Assembly: GCA_036522155.1 (NCBI GenBank)
Contig: DATDGI010000415.1
Coordinates: 1-19,251, forward strand
Origin: UBA9676 sp036522155
Lineage (GTDB): Bacteria; Actinomycetota; Actinomycetes; Streptosporangiales; Streptosporangiaceae
DNA length: 19,251 nt
Reading direction: 5' to 3'
Under the pieces are notes generated by a model, which searched no databases, was not told where the DNA came from, and saw only the letters and a program-made list of their open reading frames with translations. The stretch's first letter is position 1, and each line of letters begins with the position of its first letter. A program made the translations under genes and the position numbers. Positions 8,021-15,400 of this stretch are shown here, piece by piece.

Positions 8021-8746
8021 ATGGCTGCCTTCCTGCGCTTCGAGATCATCCGAAGCCTGCGCAACTTCCGCTTCCTCATCTTCATCGTGGCCTTCCCGGT
8101 GCTGATCTACCTGATCTACGCCAAGCAGCACGGCCTCTCCCAGGGCCTGACCGTGGCGGCCATCCTGATGGTCTCCATGGCGGTGTGGTCGGGCATGGGC
8201 TCGGCCATGTTCGCCACCGGGCCGCAGCTGGCCAGGGAACGCGCCAGCGGCTGGATGCGCCAGCTGCGGGTGTCGCCGATCTCGGCGCCGCGCTGGTTCA
8301 CGGCCAAGGTCGCGCAGGCGCTGCTGCTGATCATCCCGGGATTCGTGCTGCTCATCGCGCTCGGGTTCGGCTACGGCCACGTCCACCTGGCCGCCGCCCG
8401 GCTCGGCGCGCTGGCCGCCGTCCTGGTGCTCGGGGCCATCCCGTTCTGTGTCCTGGGGCTGGTGGTCGGGCTGTACTTCGACGGCCAGACGGCCCAGGTG
8501 GCGCAGACGCTGATCCTGTTCCTGCTGGCCTTCCTGGGCGGGATCTTCATCCCGTGGTCCAGCCTGCCGCACGCCATGCAGGTCATCGGGAAGGTACTGC
8601 CCAGCTACCACCTGGCCCAGCTGGGCTGGAACGCCGTGGCGGGCCAGCACCTGGCGGTCAGCGACATCGCGGTCCTGGCCGCCTGGGCGGCCGGGCTGGG
8701 CGCACTGGCCATCTGGCGCTGGCGGCAGGAGAGCACGGCCGCCTGA
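8021..8746 (+). CDS. ABC-2 type transporter permease
   Basis: Membrane subunit of 241 residues that partners the ATPase just upstream. Six hydrophobic segments are visible: about 18-33, 43-62, 98-118, 127-152, 160-180 and 212-232. The arrangement, with an amphipathic N-terminal helix (FLRFEIIRSLRNFRF) and a Pro-containing fifth segment (FLGGIFIPWSSLP), is that of the ABC-2 family (DrrB, NodJ, YadH-like). Between segments 2 and 3 the cytoplasmic loop RERASGWMRQLRVSPIS is the conserved coupling region that contacts the ATPase. The gene begins three bases after the ATPase stop and ends 18 bases before the kinase gene, indicating one transcript. Direction is probably export. Confidence 0.92.
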   Translation: MAAFLRFEIIRSLRNFRFLIFIVAFPVLIYLIYAKQHGLSQGLTVAAILMVSMAVWSGMGSAMFATGPQLARERASGWMRQLRVSPISAPRWFTAKVAQALLLIIPGFVLLIALGFGYGHVHLAAARLGALAAVLVLGAIPFCVLGLVVGLYFDGQTAQVAQTLILFLLAFLGGIFIPWSSLPHAMQVIGKVLPSYHLAQLGWNAVAGQHLAVSDIAVLAAWAAGLGALAIWRWRQESTAA

Positions 8747-8764
8747 CCGGCCGCCGAGTGCATC

Positions 8765-10057
8765 ATGGGAGGCATGGGCCAGGACCAGCCGCCAGGGCCG
8801 GAGCCACTGCTCGCCGACGACGTCGATAGCGACATGTCGGGGTGGCTCCGGTACCGGCGGCTGGTCATCCGGGTGCTGATCGTGGTCTTCCTGCTGCTGC
8901 CGGTGGCCGGCGCGCTGGCCGGTCACGGGCTGGCCGGCCGCAACCTCTTCCTCGTCCCGGCCACCTTCGTGTTCATCGTGCTGGCCGACCGGGTCGCGCT
9001 CGCCAACCGGCCCGAGCCTGGCTGGTGGGAGCGATGGCGGTGGCCGCTGCTGGTCCTGCTGTTCGGGCTGGGCGCGGCCCTGTTCGCGGTCGGCCAGATG
9101 AGCTGGCTGACGGCGCTGGCGATCGCGGCCGCCGGGGTCGGCCGGTTCTCGCCCGCCAACCGGCGGGCCGCCGCCGCGATGCTGGGCTGCGCGGCGACCG
9201 CGTTCGCGATCGGGATCTGGCGGCACCTGTCCACCACCAACACCATCATCGCCGCCGCCCTGGTCGCACTGGCGTGCCTGCTCGCCTACAGCTCCGACCG
9301 GCGCAACGTCCTGCTCGAACGGCTCAGGGAGACCCGGGCCGAGCTGGCCCGGGCGGCGGTGGCCGAGGAACGCCTGCGGATCTCGCGCGACCTGCACGAC
9401 CTGCTCGGCCACAGCCTGTCGCTCATCGCGCTGAAGAGTGAGCTGGCCGGACGGGTGATCGGCACCGACCCGGAGCGCGCCGCCCGGGAGATCGCCGAGG
9501 TGGAAGCGGTGGCCCGGCGGTCACTGGCCGATGTCCGGCTGGCCGTGACCGGTTACCGGCAGCCCAGCCTCGCCGCCGAACTGGCGGCCGCCCGCCGGAT
9601 GCTGGCCTCGGCCGGCATCGACGGCCGCGTTGACGCGCCCGCGGAATACACCCTGCCGCCGGCGGCCGATGCCGTGCTGGCGTGGACCGTCCGGGAGGGA
9701 GTCACCAACATCGTCCGGCACTCCGGCGCCCGGCACGCCGTCATCACCATCGAGATCACCGGCCGCCAGGCGGGGGCCGAGATCTCCGATGACGGCGCCG
9801 GGCCCGCCCCCACCGGGAATGGGACAGCGGGCGATACCGGTTCGGGGCTGGCCGGCCTGGCCGAGCGGGCGGGCCGGGCCGGCGGCGTGCTCAGCGCCGG
9901 AGCCGGGCCGGACGGTGGGTTCCGCCTGGCGGTCACCGTCCCGGTCACGCCGGAGGCCTCCCAGCCCGGCGAGCCAGCCGGGCTCGGCGGCACCGGCGCG
10001 CGGGTTGCGCCCGGCCCGGCGGACGGCACCGCGGACCGGCCGGCGGTGGCGCCGTGA
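8765..10057 (+). CDS. DesK-like sensor histidine kinase
   Basis: Sensor kinase of 430 residues. Five or six membrane helices span about 35-175 (34-53, 60-80, 93-111, 113-126, 136-153, 158-175) with very short loops, so there is no extracellular sensor domain. A coiled linker (RLRETRAELARAAVAEERLRI) leads to HisKA_3 with phospho-acceptor His211 in RDLHDLLGHSLSLIALKSELA, closely like DesK of Bacillus. The HATPase domain has the N-box at 311-319 (EGVTNIVRH), DDGAG at 342-346, and a G2 box GSGLAGLAERA. A disordered Pro/Gly-rich tail of about 35 residues ends the protein. The last four bases (GTGA) overlap the regulator start. The membrane-only sensor suggests it reads bilayer state or the neighbouring transporter; this is inference. 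A start at 8774 or 8834 is possible, as the Shine-Dalgarno sequence is weak. Confidence 0.92.
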   Translation: MGGMGQDQPPGPEPLLADDVDSDMSGWLRYRRLVIRVLIVVFLLLPVAGALAGHGLAGRNLFLVPATFVFIVLADRVALANRPEPGWWERWRWPLLVLLFGLGAALFAVGQMSWLTALAIAAAGVGRFSPANRRAAAAMLGCAATAFAIGIWRHLSTTNTIIAAALVALACLLAYSSDRRNVLLERLRETRAELARAAVAEERLRISRDLHDLLGHSLSLIALKSELAGRVIGTDPERAAREIAEVEAVARRSLADVRLAVTGYRQPSLAAELAAARRMLASAGIDGRVDAPAEYTLPPAADAVLAWTVREGVTNIVRHSGARHAVITIEITGRQAGAEISDDGAGPAPTGNGTAGDTGSGLAGLAERAGRAGGVLSAGAGPDGGFRLAVTVPVTPEASQPGEPAGLGGTGARVAPGPADGTADRPAVAP

Positions 10058-10662
10058 CCGTATCCATCATGATCGCCGAGGACCAGACCATGGTCCGGCA
10101 GGCACTGGTCGCGCTGCTCGGGCTGCAGGACGACATCGCGGTGGTGGCCGAGGCGGCCAGCGGCGACGAGGCGATCGCGATGGCCAGCCGGTACCGGCCG
10201 GACGTGGTCCTGCTCGACATCGAAATGCCGGGCCCGGACGGGATCGAGGTGGCCCGCAGGCTGACCGCCGAGGGGTTCGGCGGCAAGATCGTCATCGTCA
10301 CCACCTTCGGCCGGCCCGGCTACCTGGCCGCGGCGATGGCCGCCGGGGCCAGCGGGTTCCTGCTCAAGGACGCGCCCGCGGCCGACCTGGCCGATGCCAT
10401 CCGGCGGGTGCACGCCGGGGAACGGGTGGTCGACCCGGCCCTGGCCGCCGCGGCCCTGGCCGAGGGCGCCAGCCCGCTCACCGCCAGGGAAACCGAGGTG
10501 CTGGCCGCGGCCCGCAGCCACGAGGCCATCACCGACCTGGCCGGGCGGCTGCACCTGTCGCAGGGAACCGTCCGCAACCACCTGTCCGCCGCGATCCAGA
10601 AGCTGGGAGCGCGGAACCGGGCCGAAGCCGTCCAGATCGCCGAGCGCAAGGGCTGGCTGTGA
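10054..10662 (+). CDS. DesR-like (NarL/FixJ family) response regulator
   Basis: DNA-binding response regulator of 202 residues, starting with GTG inside the kinase stop (GTGA). Receiver domain 1-120: acidic Glu9-Asp10, phospho-acceptor Asp55 in VVLLDIEMPGPDG, switch Thr83 (VIVTTF), and Lys105 in GFLLKD. The C-terminal LuxR-type helix-turn-helix lies at about 138-200 (LTARETEVLAAARSHEAITDLAGRLHLSQGTVRNHLSAAIQKLG). All phosphotransfer residues are present. It is cognate to the upstream kinase by position and by family. Its likely target is the palindrome at 6998-7011 in front of the operon. It is itself followed by the acetyltransferase gene with another GTGA overlap. Confidence 0.94.
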   Translation: MTVSIMIAEDQTMVRQALVALLGLQDDIAVVAEAASGDEAIAMASRYRPDVVLLDIEMPGPDGIEVARRLTAEGFGGKIVIVTTFGRPGYLAAAMAAGASGFLLKDAPAADLADAIRRVHAGERVVDPALAAAALAEGASPLTARETEVLAAARSHEAITDLAGRLHLSQGTVRNHLSAAIQKLGARNRAEAVQIAERKGWL

Positions 10663-11768
10663 GCCCGGCCGCCGGGACCGGCCACGGACGGCCCGGCGGA
10701 AAACCGCTGGCGGGGGTGGCCGCAGGCCGTTTAGCTGGAAGGGTGCGGTTCGAACGGTTCGACCCGGCCGCCGAGCCGGGCATGGTGCGCCTGTGCCACG
10801 AGATCTATCTGGCCGGGCAGCCGGTCGATGACCCGAAACGGCCGGCCATGACCGAGCACGTCTTCGGCACCTGGCTGGCGCTGGGCTGGACCGAGGACCA
10901 CCCGCAGGCCTGGCTGGCGCGGGACGCCGCCGGGCAGATCCGCGGCTGGTGCTCGCTCACCCTGCCCGAGCGCGAGAACACGAACCTGGCCTACATGTTC
11001 CCGCTGGTCCGGCCGGCCGACCGGCGGCAGGGCATCGGCACCGGGCTGGTCCGGCACACGGCGGAACAGGCCCACGCCCACGGGCGCGCCGCGCTGGCCA
11101 CCGAGGCCAGGCAGGGCTCGGCCGGCGAGGCGTTCTGCCGGGCCCTGGGTGGCCAGCCCGGGCTCTCGGAAGCGACCCGGGTGCTGCGGCTTGACACCAT
11201 CCCGGCCGGGCAGCTGGCCCGGCTGCGGGCCCGGGCCGAGGGGGCCGCGGCCGGCTATTCGCTGATCTCCTGGGAAGGGCAGGTGCCCGAGCGGTACCTG
11301 GGGCAGATGGCCCGGCTGGCCCAGGCCATGAGCGACGCGCCGCGCGACGCCGGGTACGAGGGCCAGCTCTGGGACGTGGCCCGGATGCGCCAGGACATGG
11401 ACCGGGTCGCCGCGCAGGGCCTGCGCTACTACACGGTGGCCGCCCGCTGGGACCGCACCGGCGAGCTGGCCGGGATGACCCAGCTCGGGATCGACCCGCT
11501 GCGCCCCGACTGCGGGTTCCAGGAGCTGACCGTGGTGGCCCGGCGGCACCGCGGGCACCGGCTCGGGCTGCTGGTCAAGGTGGCGATGCTGGACCTGCTG
11601 GCCCGGCACGAGCCGCTGCTGGAGCGGATTTACACCGGCAACGCCGACAGCAACGAGCGCATGCTGGCGATCAACGCCGAGCTTGGCTTCGCTGTGCTTG
11701 ATCACTGGCGGCCGTTCCGGTTCGACGTGGCCGACGTGCTCGCCCGGCCGGTGCCGGCTCAGTCGTAG
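10659..11768 (+). CDS. Two-domain GNAT N-acetyltransferase
   Basis: Acetyl-CoA-dependent acetyltransferase with two tandem GNAT domains, 369 residues from the GTG that overlaps the regulator stop. The first domain covers about 30-180, with acetyl-CoA loop RRQGIGTGLVRHTAEQAHAHG at 122-142. The second covers about 205-360, with a looser loop RRHRGHRLGLLVKVAM at 295-310 and the C-terminal NADSNERMLAINAELGF. The tandem layout resembles mycothiol synthase MshD, but sequence detail does not identify it as MshD and the substrate is unknown. Residues 1-28 are low-complexity; GTG at 10716 or 10743 could be the true start, the latter beginning at VRFERFDPA where such proteins usually begin. The open frame upstream of 10659 lies within the kinase and regulator genes and is a shadow. 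The gene ends convergently, overlapping era by 10 bases. Confidence 0.85.
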   Translation: MSPAAGTGHGRPGGKPLAGVAAGRLAGRVRFERFDPAAEPGMVRLCHEIYLAGQPVDDPKRPAMTEHVFGTWLALGWTEDHPQAWLARDAAGQIRGWCSLTLPERENTNLAYMFPLVRPADRRQGIGTGLVRHTAEQAHAHGRAALATEARQGSAGEAFCRALGGQPGLSEATRVLRLDTIPAGQLARLRARAEGAAAGYSLISWEGQVPERYLGQMARLAQAMSDAPRDAGYEGQLWDVARMRQDMDRVAAQGLRYYTVAARWDRTGELAGMTQLGIDPLRPDCGFQELTVVARRHRGHRLGLLVKVAMLDLLARHEPLLERIYTGNADSNERMLAINAELGFAVLDHWRPFRFDVADVLARPVPAQS

Positions 11769-12673
11769 AAACCCAGCCGGCGCAGCTGCTTGGGATCGCG
11801 CTGCCAGTTCCTGGCCACCTTGATCCGCAGATCCAGGTAGACCTTGGTGCCCAGCAGGGCCTCGATCTGCCGGCGGGCGGCGCTGCCGACCTCTTTCAGC
11901 CGGGCACCCTTGGCCCCGATGACGATCGACTTCTGGCTCGGCCGCTCCACATACATCCAGGCGTGCACGTCGGTGAGGTCGTCGCGGCCCGGCCGCGGCC
12001 CCATCTCCTCGACCACCACGGCGATCGAGTGCGGCAGCTCGTCCCGTACGCCTTCCAGCGCCGCTTCCCTGATCAGCTCGGCCACCATGATCCGTTCCGG
12101 CTCGTCGGTCAGCTCCCCGTCGGGGTAGAGCGGCTCCCCCGGCGGCAGGTGCGAGATCAGCACGCCGGTCAGCACGCCGAGCTGGAAGCCGGTCACCGCC
12201 GAGACGGGCACGATGTCGGCCCAGTCGCCGAGCGCGGCGACCGCGGTGAGCTGGGCCGCCACCTGCTCGGGCGGGGCCTGGTCGGTCTTGGTGACGATCG
12301 CGACCACCGGGGTCCTGCCGATCCCGGCCAGCTCGTTGGCCAGGTAGGTATCGCCGGGCCCGATCCGCTCCGCCGCCGGGATGCAGAAACCGATCACGTC
12401 CACCTCGGTCAGGGTGGACCGGGCCAGGCTGTCCAGCCGCTCCCCCAGCAGGGTGCGCGGCCGGTGCAGGCCCGGCGTGTCGATGATGATCAGCTGCGCG
12501 TCGGGGCGGTGGACGATGCCGCGGATCGCCCGGCGGGTGGTCTGCGGGCGGCTGCTGGTGATCGCGATTTTCGCGCCCACCAGCGCGTTCATCAATGTCG
12601 ACTTACCGACGTTCGGCCGGCCGGCGAAGCAGGCGAAGCCCGACCGGAACCCCGTCGGCGGCGGCACTGTCAC
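11759..12673 (-). CDS. era: GTPase Era
   Basis: Ras-like GTPase that binds 16S rRNA near its 3' end and is needed for 30S subunit maturation. With the chosen GTG the protein is 304 residues. G1 GRPNVGKS is at 18-25, G2 region SSRPQTTRRAIRG at 40-52, G3 DTPG at 65-68, and G4 is TKTD at 128-131 where most Eras have NKxD, a substitution usual in actinobacteria. A KH domain with IGAKGARLKEVGSAARRQIEALLG ends the protein at RRLGFYD. A longer start at GTG 12712 would overlap the DUF2332 stop by 13 bases. I prefer 12673 because GCGGGA lies about 10 bases upstream and the shorter N-terminus fits the family. ybeY and phoH nearby belong to the same ribosome-maturation block. Confidence 0.95.
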   Translation of the reverse strand: MTVPPPTGFRSGFACFAGRPNVGKSTLMNALVGAKIAITSSRPQTTRRAIRGIVHRPDAQLIIIDTPGLHRPRTLLGERLDSLARSTLTEVDVIGFCIPAAERIGPGDTYLANELAGIGRTPVVAIVTKTDQAPPEQVAAQLTAVAALGDWADIVPVSAVTGFQLGVLTGVLISHLPPGEPLYPDGELTDEPERIMVAELIREAALEGVRDELPHSIAVVVEEMGPRPGRDDLTDVHAWMYVERPSQKSIVIGAKGARLKEVGSAARRQIEALLGTKVYLDLRIKVARNWQRDPKQLRRLGFYD

Positions 12674-12699
12674 GAGGCGATTGTCCCGCACGCCGCCGG

Positions 12700-13668
12700 T
12701 CAGCTCAGCCACCGCAGCCAGGTGCTGTGCGGGTCGGTGACCGCCAGCACGTCCCGGCCGTCCCGGACGAGGCGGAACGCCGCGTCGCCGTCGGCCGCCG
12801 CCGCCCGCAGCGTGCCGGCCGGCTCGTTCGCCAGCCAGACCGCGTCCAGGCCGCGGACCACCGCCGCGAACTGGCGGCGCCCGGCCTCGCTGAGGTAGGA
12901 GAGCACCGCCGAGTGGTAGACCACCAGCGTCGCGCCCGCCGGTGCCTGGCTGGCCAGCGCGGGCAGGTCCGTCAGCAGGTCACCACGGTGCACGGCCGGC
13001 GGGTCGCGCCGGGCCACCGCTATCGCCCCCGCCAGCCGCTGCTGGCGGTCCGCCTCCCCCGGCCACAGCAGGCATTCCAGCCAGTACCGGTCGGCGGCGC
13101 TGGCCACATCGAGCGGGTTCAGATCCAGCCCGGCCCGCCAGCCGACCTCGGGCACCCGGCCGGGGACCGGCACCGGGCCGCGCGGCACGCAGCGCAGCAC
13201 CGGCGCCTGCGGGTCGGTGCCGGCGATCAGCGGGTGCCCGGGGTAGTCATAGGAATAGCGGTCGGGCAGCAGGGTCAGCCCGGCGCTGGCGCCGACCTCC
13301 AGCAGGGCGAGCGGCGGCGGAAGCTGGGCCAGCGCGGGCAGCAGGCAGGCGCAGCGGGCCGGCTCGTTGGTCTGGGTGCGCCGGGCCCGGATGACGGCAG
13401 CGAGTTCGGGCCCGCGGCCGGCCACCGCCGCCCGCAGCGAGCCGATGTCGGGCGGGTTCCCGAGCAGGAACCAGGCGGCGGCGAAGACCAGGTTCGGCTG
13501 GCGCTTGGCGGCCGGCAGGCCCGCCAGGAAGTCCAGCAGCAGCGGATCGCTGGCCACCTCCGCCGCCAGCACCTCGTACGCCCGCGACCGGCCGCGGGCG
13601 GCCTGCCGGGAGAACGCCTGGTAGTTCTGCTGGATGCTGAGCGACAGGTCGTGACCGGCCATGGACAT
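12700..13668 (-). CDS. DUF2332 family protein
   Basis: Protein of 322 residues recognised as DUF2332, an actinobacteria- and proteobacteria-wide family of unknown function. An opening helical part (QNYQAFSRQAARGRSRAYEVLAAEVASDPLLLDFLAGLP) is followed by ALLEVGASAGLTLLPDRYSYDY at 121-142, which looks like the glycine-rich loop of a SAM-dependent Rossmann fold, and then VVYHSAVLSYLS. No signal peptide or membrane segment is present, so it is probably cytosolic. A methyltransferase-like activity is a reasonable guess from the fold but has no direct support. It lies inside the otherwise conserved corC-to-era gene order and overlaps or nearly abuts the era start, so it may be co-transcribed with era. 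ATG 13668 is used; ATG 13662 is the alternative, with no decisive Shine-Dalgarno sequence. Confidence 0.85.
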   Translation of the reverse strand: MSMAGHDLSLSIQQNYQAFSRQAARGRSRAYEVLAAEVASDPLLLDFLAGLPAAKRQPNLVFAAAWFLLGNPPDIGSLRAAVAGRGPELAAVIRARRTQTNEPARCACLLPALAQLPPPLALLEVGASAGLTLLPDRYSYDYPGHPLIAGTDPQAPVLRCVPRGPVPVPGRVPEVGWRAGLDLNPLDVASAADRYWLECLLWPGEADRQQRLAGAIAVARRDPPAVHRGDLLTDLPALASQAPAGATLVVYHSAVLSYLSEAGRRQFAAVVRGLDAVWLANEPAGTLRAAAADGDAAFRLVRDGRDVLAVTDPHSTWLRWLS

Positions 13669-13695
13669 ATCGCAACCGTAACCGCGAGGGCGGGA

Positions 13696-13740
13696 CGGCC
13701 GCGGACGGGGCGGCCACGGGCGGGGCGGCCGTGGGCTCGG
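13696..13740. repeat. Three imperfect 15-bp tandem repeats
   Basis: Units at 13696-13710, 13711-13725 and 13726-13740 share CGGCCGCGGACGGGG-like sequence. They fill most of the short gap between the deaminase-like gene and DUF2332. Within them CCACGG (13714-13719) and CCGTGG (13729-13734) can form a 6-bp stem, so the block may act as a weak terminator. Confidence 0.6.
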
Positions 13741-13745
13741 CGGCG

Positions 13746-14084
13746 TCAGGGGTTCAGGGTGGCCCGGATGGCGCCGTCGGTGCCGACGTGGAAGACCGTC
13801 GCCTTCGGCCCGACGTCCCGCACCACCGCCAGATCGCCCGGGTCGGGTGCGTCGGCGTCGCTGACCAGGGCGGCCGCCTCCAGGCTGGCGGCACCGCTGG
13901 ACACGGCCATGGCCACGGCCAGCCGCAGCGCCGACAGCCGCAGCGTCGGCAGGTTCACCGCGGCCGCGGCGTAGGTACGGCCGGTCTCGTCCCGGACCGC
14001 CGCGCCCTCGGCCGCCGCGACCCGGGCGCGCGCGGACCGGGCCAGGGTGATGATCTTCTGATCCTCCGCGCCGGCACCGCTCAC
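13746..14084 (-). CDS. Cytidine-deaminase-like protein without catalytic residues
   Basis: Small protein of 112 residues between corC and era; the same place is held by a short conserved protein in other actinobacteria (for example Rv2365c of M. tuberculosis). Its N-terminal half follows cytidine deaminase: GAAVRDETGRTYAAAAVNLPTLRLSALRLAVAMAVSSG aligns with the strand-turn-helix that in true enzymes reads NxxxxxxCAExxAIxxAVSEG. Here the Cys-Ala-Glu core is Ser51-Ala52-Leu53, and the downstream PCxxC zinc ligands are absent; the protein has no cysteine at all. It therefore cannot be a classical zinc deaminase. GTG 14084 is ten bases after the corC stop, so it is in that operon. A structural or RNA-binding role is possible but only a guess. 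Confidence 0.75.
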   Translation of the reverse strand: MSGAGAEDQKIITLARSARARVAAAEGAAVRDETGRTYAAAAVNLPTLRLSALRLAVAMAVSSGAASLEAAALVSDADAPDPGDLAVVRDVGPKATVFHVGTDGAIRATLNP

Positions 14085-14094
14085 GTCGTCGAGT

Positions 14095-15393
14095 CTAGGG
14101 CGCGCCGGGCGAGGTGGGTGCGGCCGATGGGGCGCGGTCAGCGGCCTGCCGCTCGACGGTGACCGTGCCGATCCGGTTCCGGCGCCCGGCCAGGCTTTCC
14201 GCGGTCAGCGTCAGGCCGGCCACGCTGGCCACCGAGCCGGCGATCGGCACCCGGCCGAGCGCGTGCGCGAGCAGGCCGCCGACCGTCTCCACGTCCTCGG
14301 CGTCGATCGCCACGCCGAACAGCTCCTGCAGATCGGTCACCGGCAGCCGGGCGGTCACCCGGGCGCGGCCGGGGGCCAGCCATTCCACCGTGGGCTGCTC
14401 CTGGTCATACTCGTCGGTGATCTCACCGACGATCTCCTCCAGGATGTCCTCGATGGTGACCAGCCCGGCCGTCCCGCCGTATTCGTCGATCACGATGGCC
14501 AGGTGGATCTGCCGGGCCTGCATCTCCCGGAGCAGGTCATCAGCGGGCTTGCTCTCCGGCACGAAGGTGGCCGGCCGCATGACCGACTCCACCTTCGCCG
14601 CCTCGTTCCCCGGGTTCTGCTCGCCCAGCTGCACCAGGTCCTTGAGGTAGGAGATGCCGATCACGTCGTCCTCGTTCGCGCCGACCACCGGGATCCGGGA
14701 GAACCCGCTGCGCAGGGCCAGCGACAGGGCCTGCCGGACGGTCTTGTCCCGCTCGACGAACACGATGTCGGTCCGCGGCACCATCACCTCGCGCACGATG
14801 GTCTCACCCAGCTCGAACACCGAATGGATCATCGCCCGCTCGCCGGGCTCGATCACCTGCCGCTGCTCCAGCAGATCCACCAGGCCGCGCAGCTCCTCCT
14901 CGGAACTCAGGCCGCCGTCCCGGCCACCCCGGCCCGGGACGTGCCCGCCGCCCGCCGCGAGCAGCAGCCGTGGCAGCGGGCCGAGCAGCCGGACCAGCGG
15001 GTACAGCAGGCCGGCGGCGGCCGCGGCCACCCGCCCCTCGTGCCGCCGGCCCAGCGTGCGCGGGCCGATCCCGGCCACCACGAACAGCAGCACCGACATC
15101 GCCGCCGCCGCGATCAGGAAGGCCCGCCAGCCTACCCCCAGCCAGTGCACCAGCGCCACCGTCACCAGCACCGTGGACGCGGTCTCGGAGCAGATCTGGA
15201 TCAGCAGCAGCACGCTGAGGTAGACCGGGGCGTCGGCCAGCACCGCGGTCAGCCGCCGGGAGCCGCGCCCGGCGCGGGCGCGGCCGAGTTCCCCGGTGCC
15301 GCCCCGGGAGACACGGATCAGCGCGACCTCGGTGCTGACGCACAGCCCAGCCACCAGTGCGAGGACTACAGCGGCGGCAACCAGCCACGGCAT
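14095..15393 (-). CDS. CorC/HlyC-type CNNM membrane protein (DUF21-CBS-CorC)
   Basis: Integral membrane protein of 432 residues, commonly labelled hemolysin-like or CorC; current knowledge of the family points to magnesium/cation transport. The N-terminal DUF21 part has hydrophobic helices at about 1-23, 55-80, 88-112 and 128-150. A tandem CBS pair follows (VMVPRTDIVFV ... SGFSRIPVVGANEDDVIGISYLKDLV and VMRPATFVPESKPADDLLREMQARQIHLAIVIDEYGGTAGLVTIEDILEEIVGEI), then a CorC_HlyC domain to about residue 415 and a disordered tail. The frame stays open upstream to 15549, but that part lies in ybeY and has a wholly different composition. ATG 15393 begins MPWLVAAAVVLALVAG, seven bases after the ybeY stop, with GGGTGAT upstream. 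It is operon-linked with ybeY and phoH. Confidence 0.92.
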   Translation of the reverse strand: MPWLVAAAVVLALVAGLCVSTEVALIRVSRGGTGELGRARAGRGSRRLTAVLADAPVYLSVLLLIQICSETASTVLVTVALVHWLGVGWRAFLIAAAAMSVLLFVVAGIGPRTLGRRHEGRVAAAAAGLLYPLVRLLGPLPRLLLAAGGGHVPGRGGRDGGLSSEEELRGLVDLLEQRQVIEPGERAMIHSVFELGETIVREVMVPRTDIVFVERDKTVRQALSLALRSGFSRIPVVGANEDDVIGISYLKDLVQLGEQNPGNEAAKVESVMRPATFVPESKPADDLLREMQARQIHLAIVIDEYGGTAGLVTIEDILEEIVGEITDEYDQEQPTVEWLAPGRARVTARLPVTDLQELFGVAIDAEDVETVGGLLAHALGRVPIAGSVASVAGLTLTAESLAGRRNRIGTVTVERQAADRAPSAAPTSPGAP

Positions 15394-15400
15394 CGCAGCA

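Noticed and set aside
7733..9412. A 559-codon open frame on the minus strand opposite the ABC permease and kinase
   Set aside because: Composition is Gln/Arg/Gly/Asp-rich low complexity, and the opposite strand holds two well-identified proteins.
9630..10658. Upstream extension of the GNAT reading frame
   Set aside because: It lies within the kinase and regulator genes, gives Pro/Arg-rich sequence, and the GNAT domain begins after 10659.
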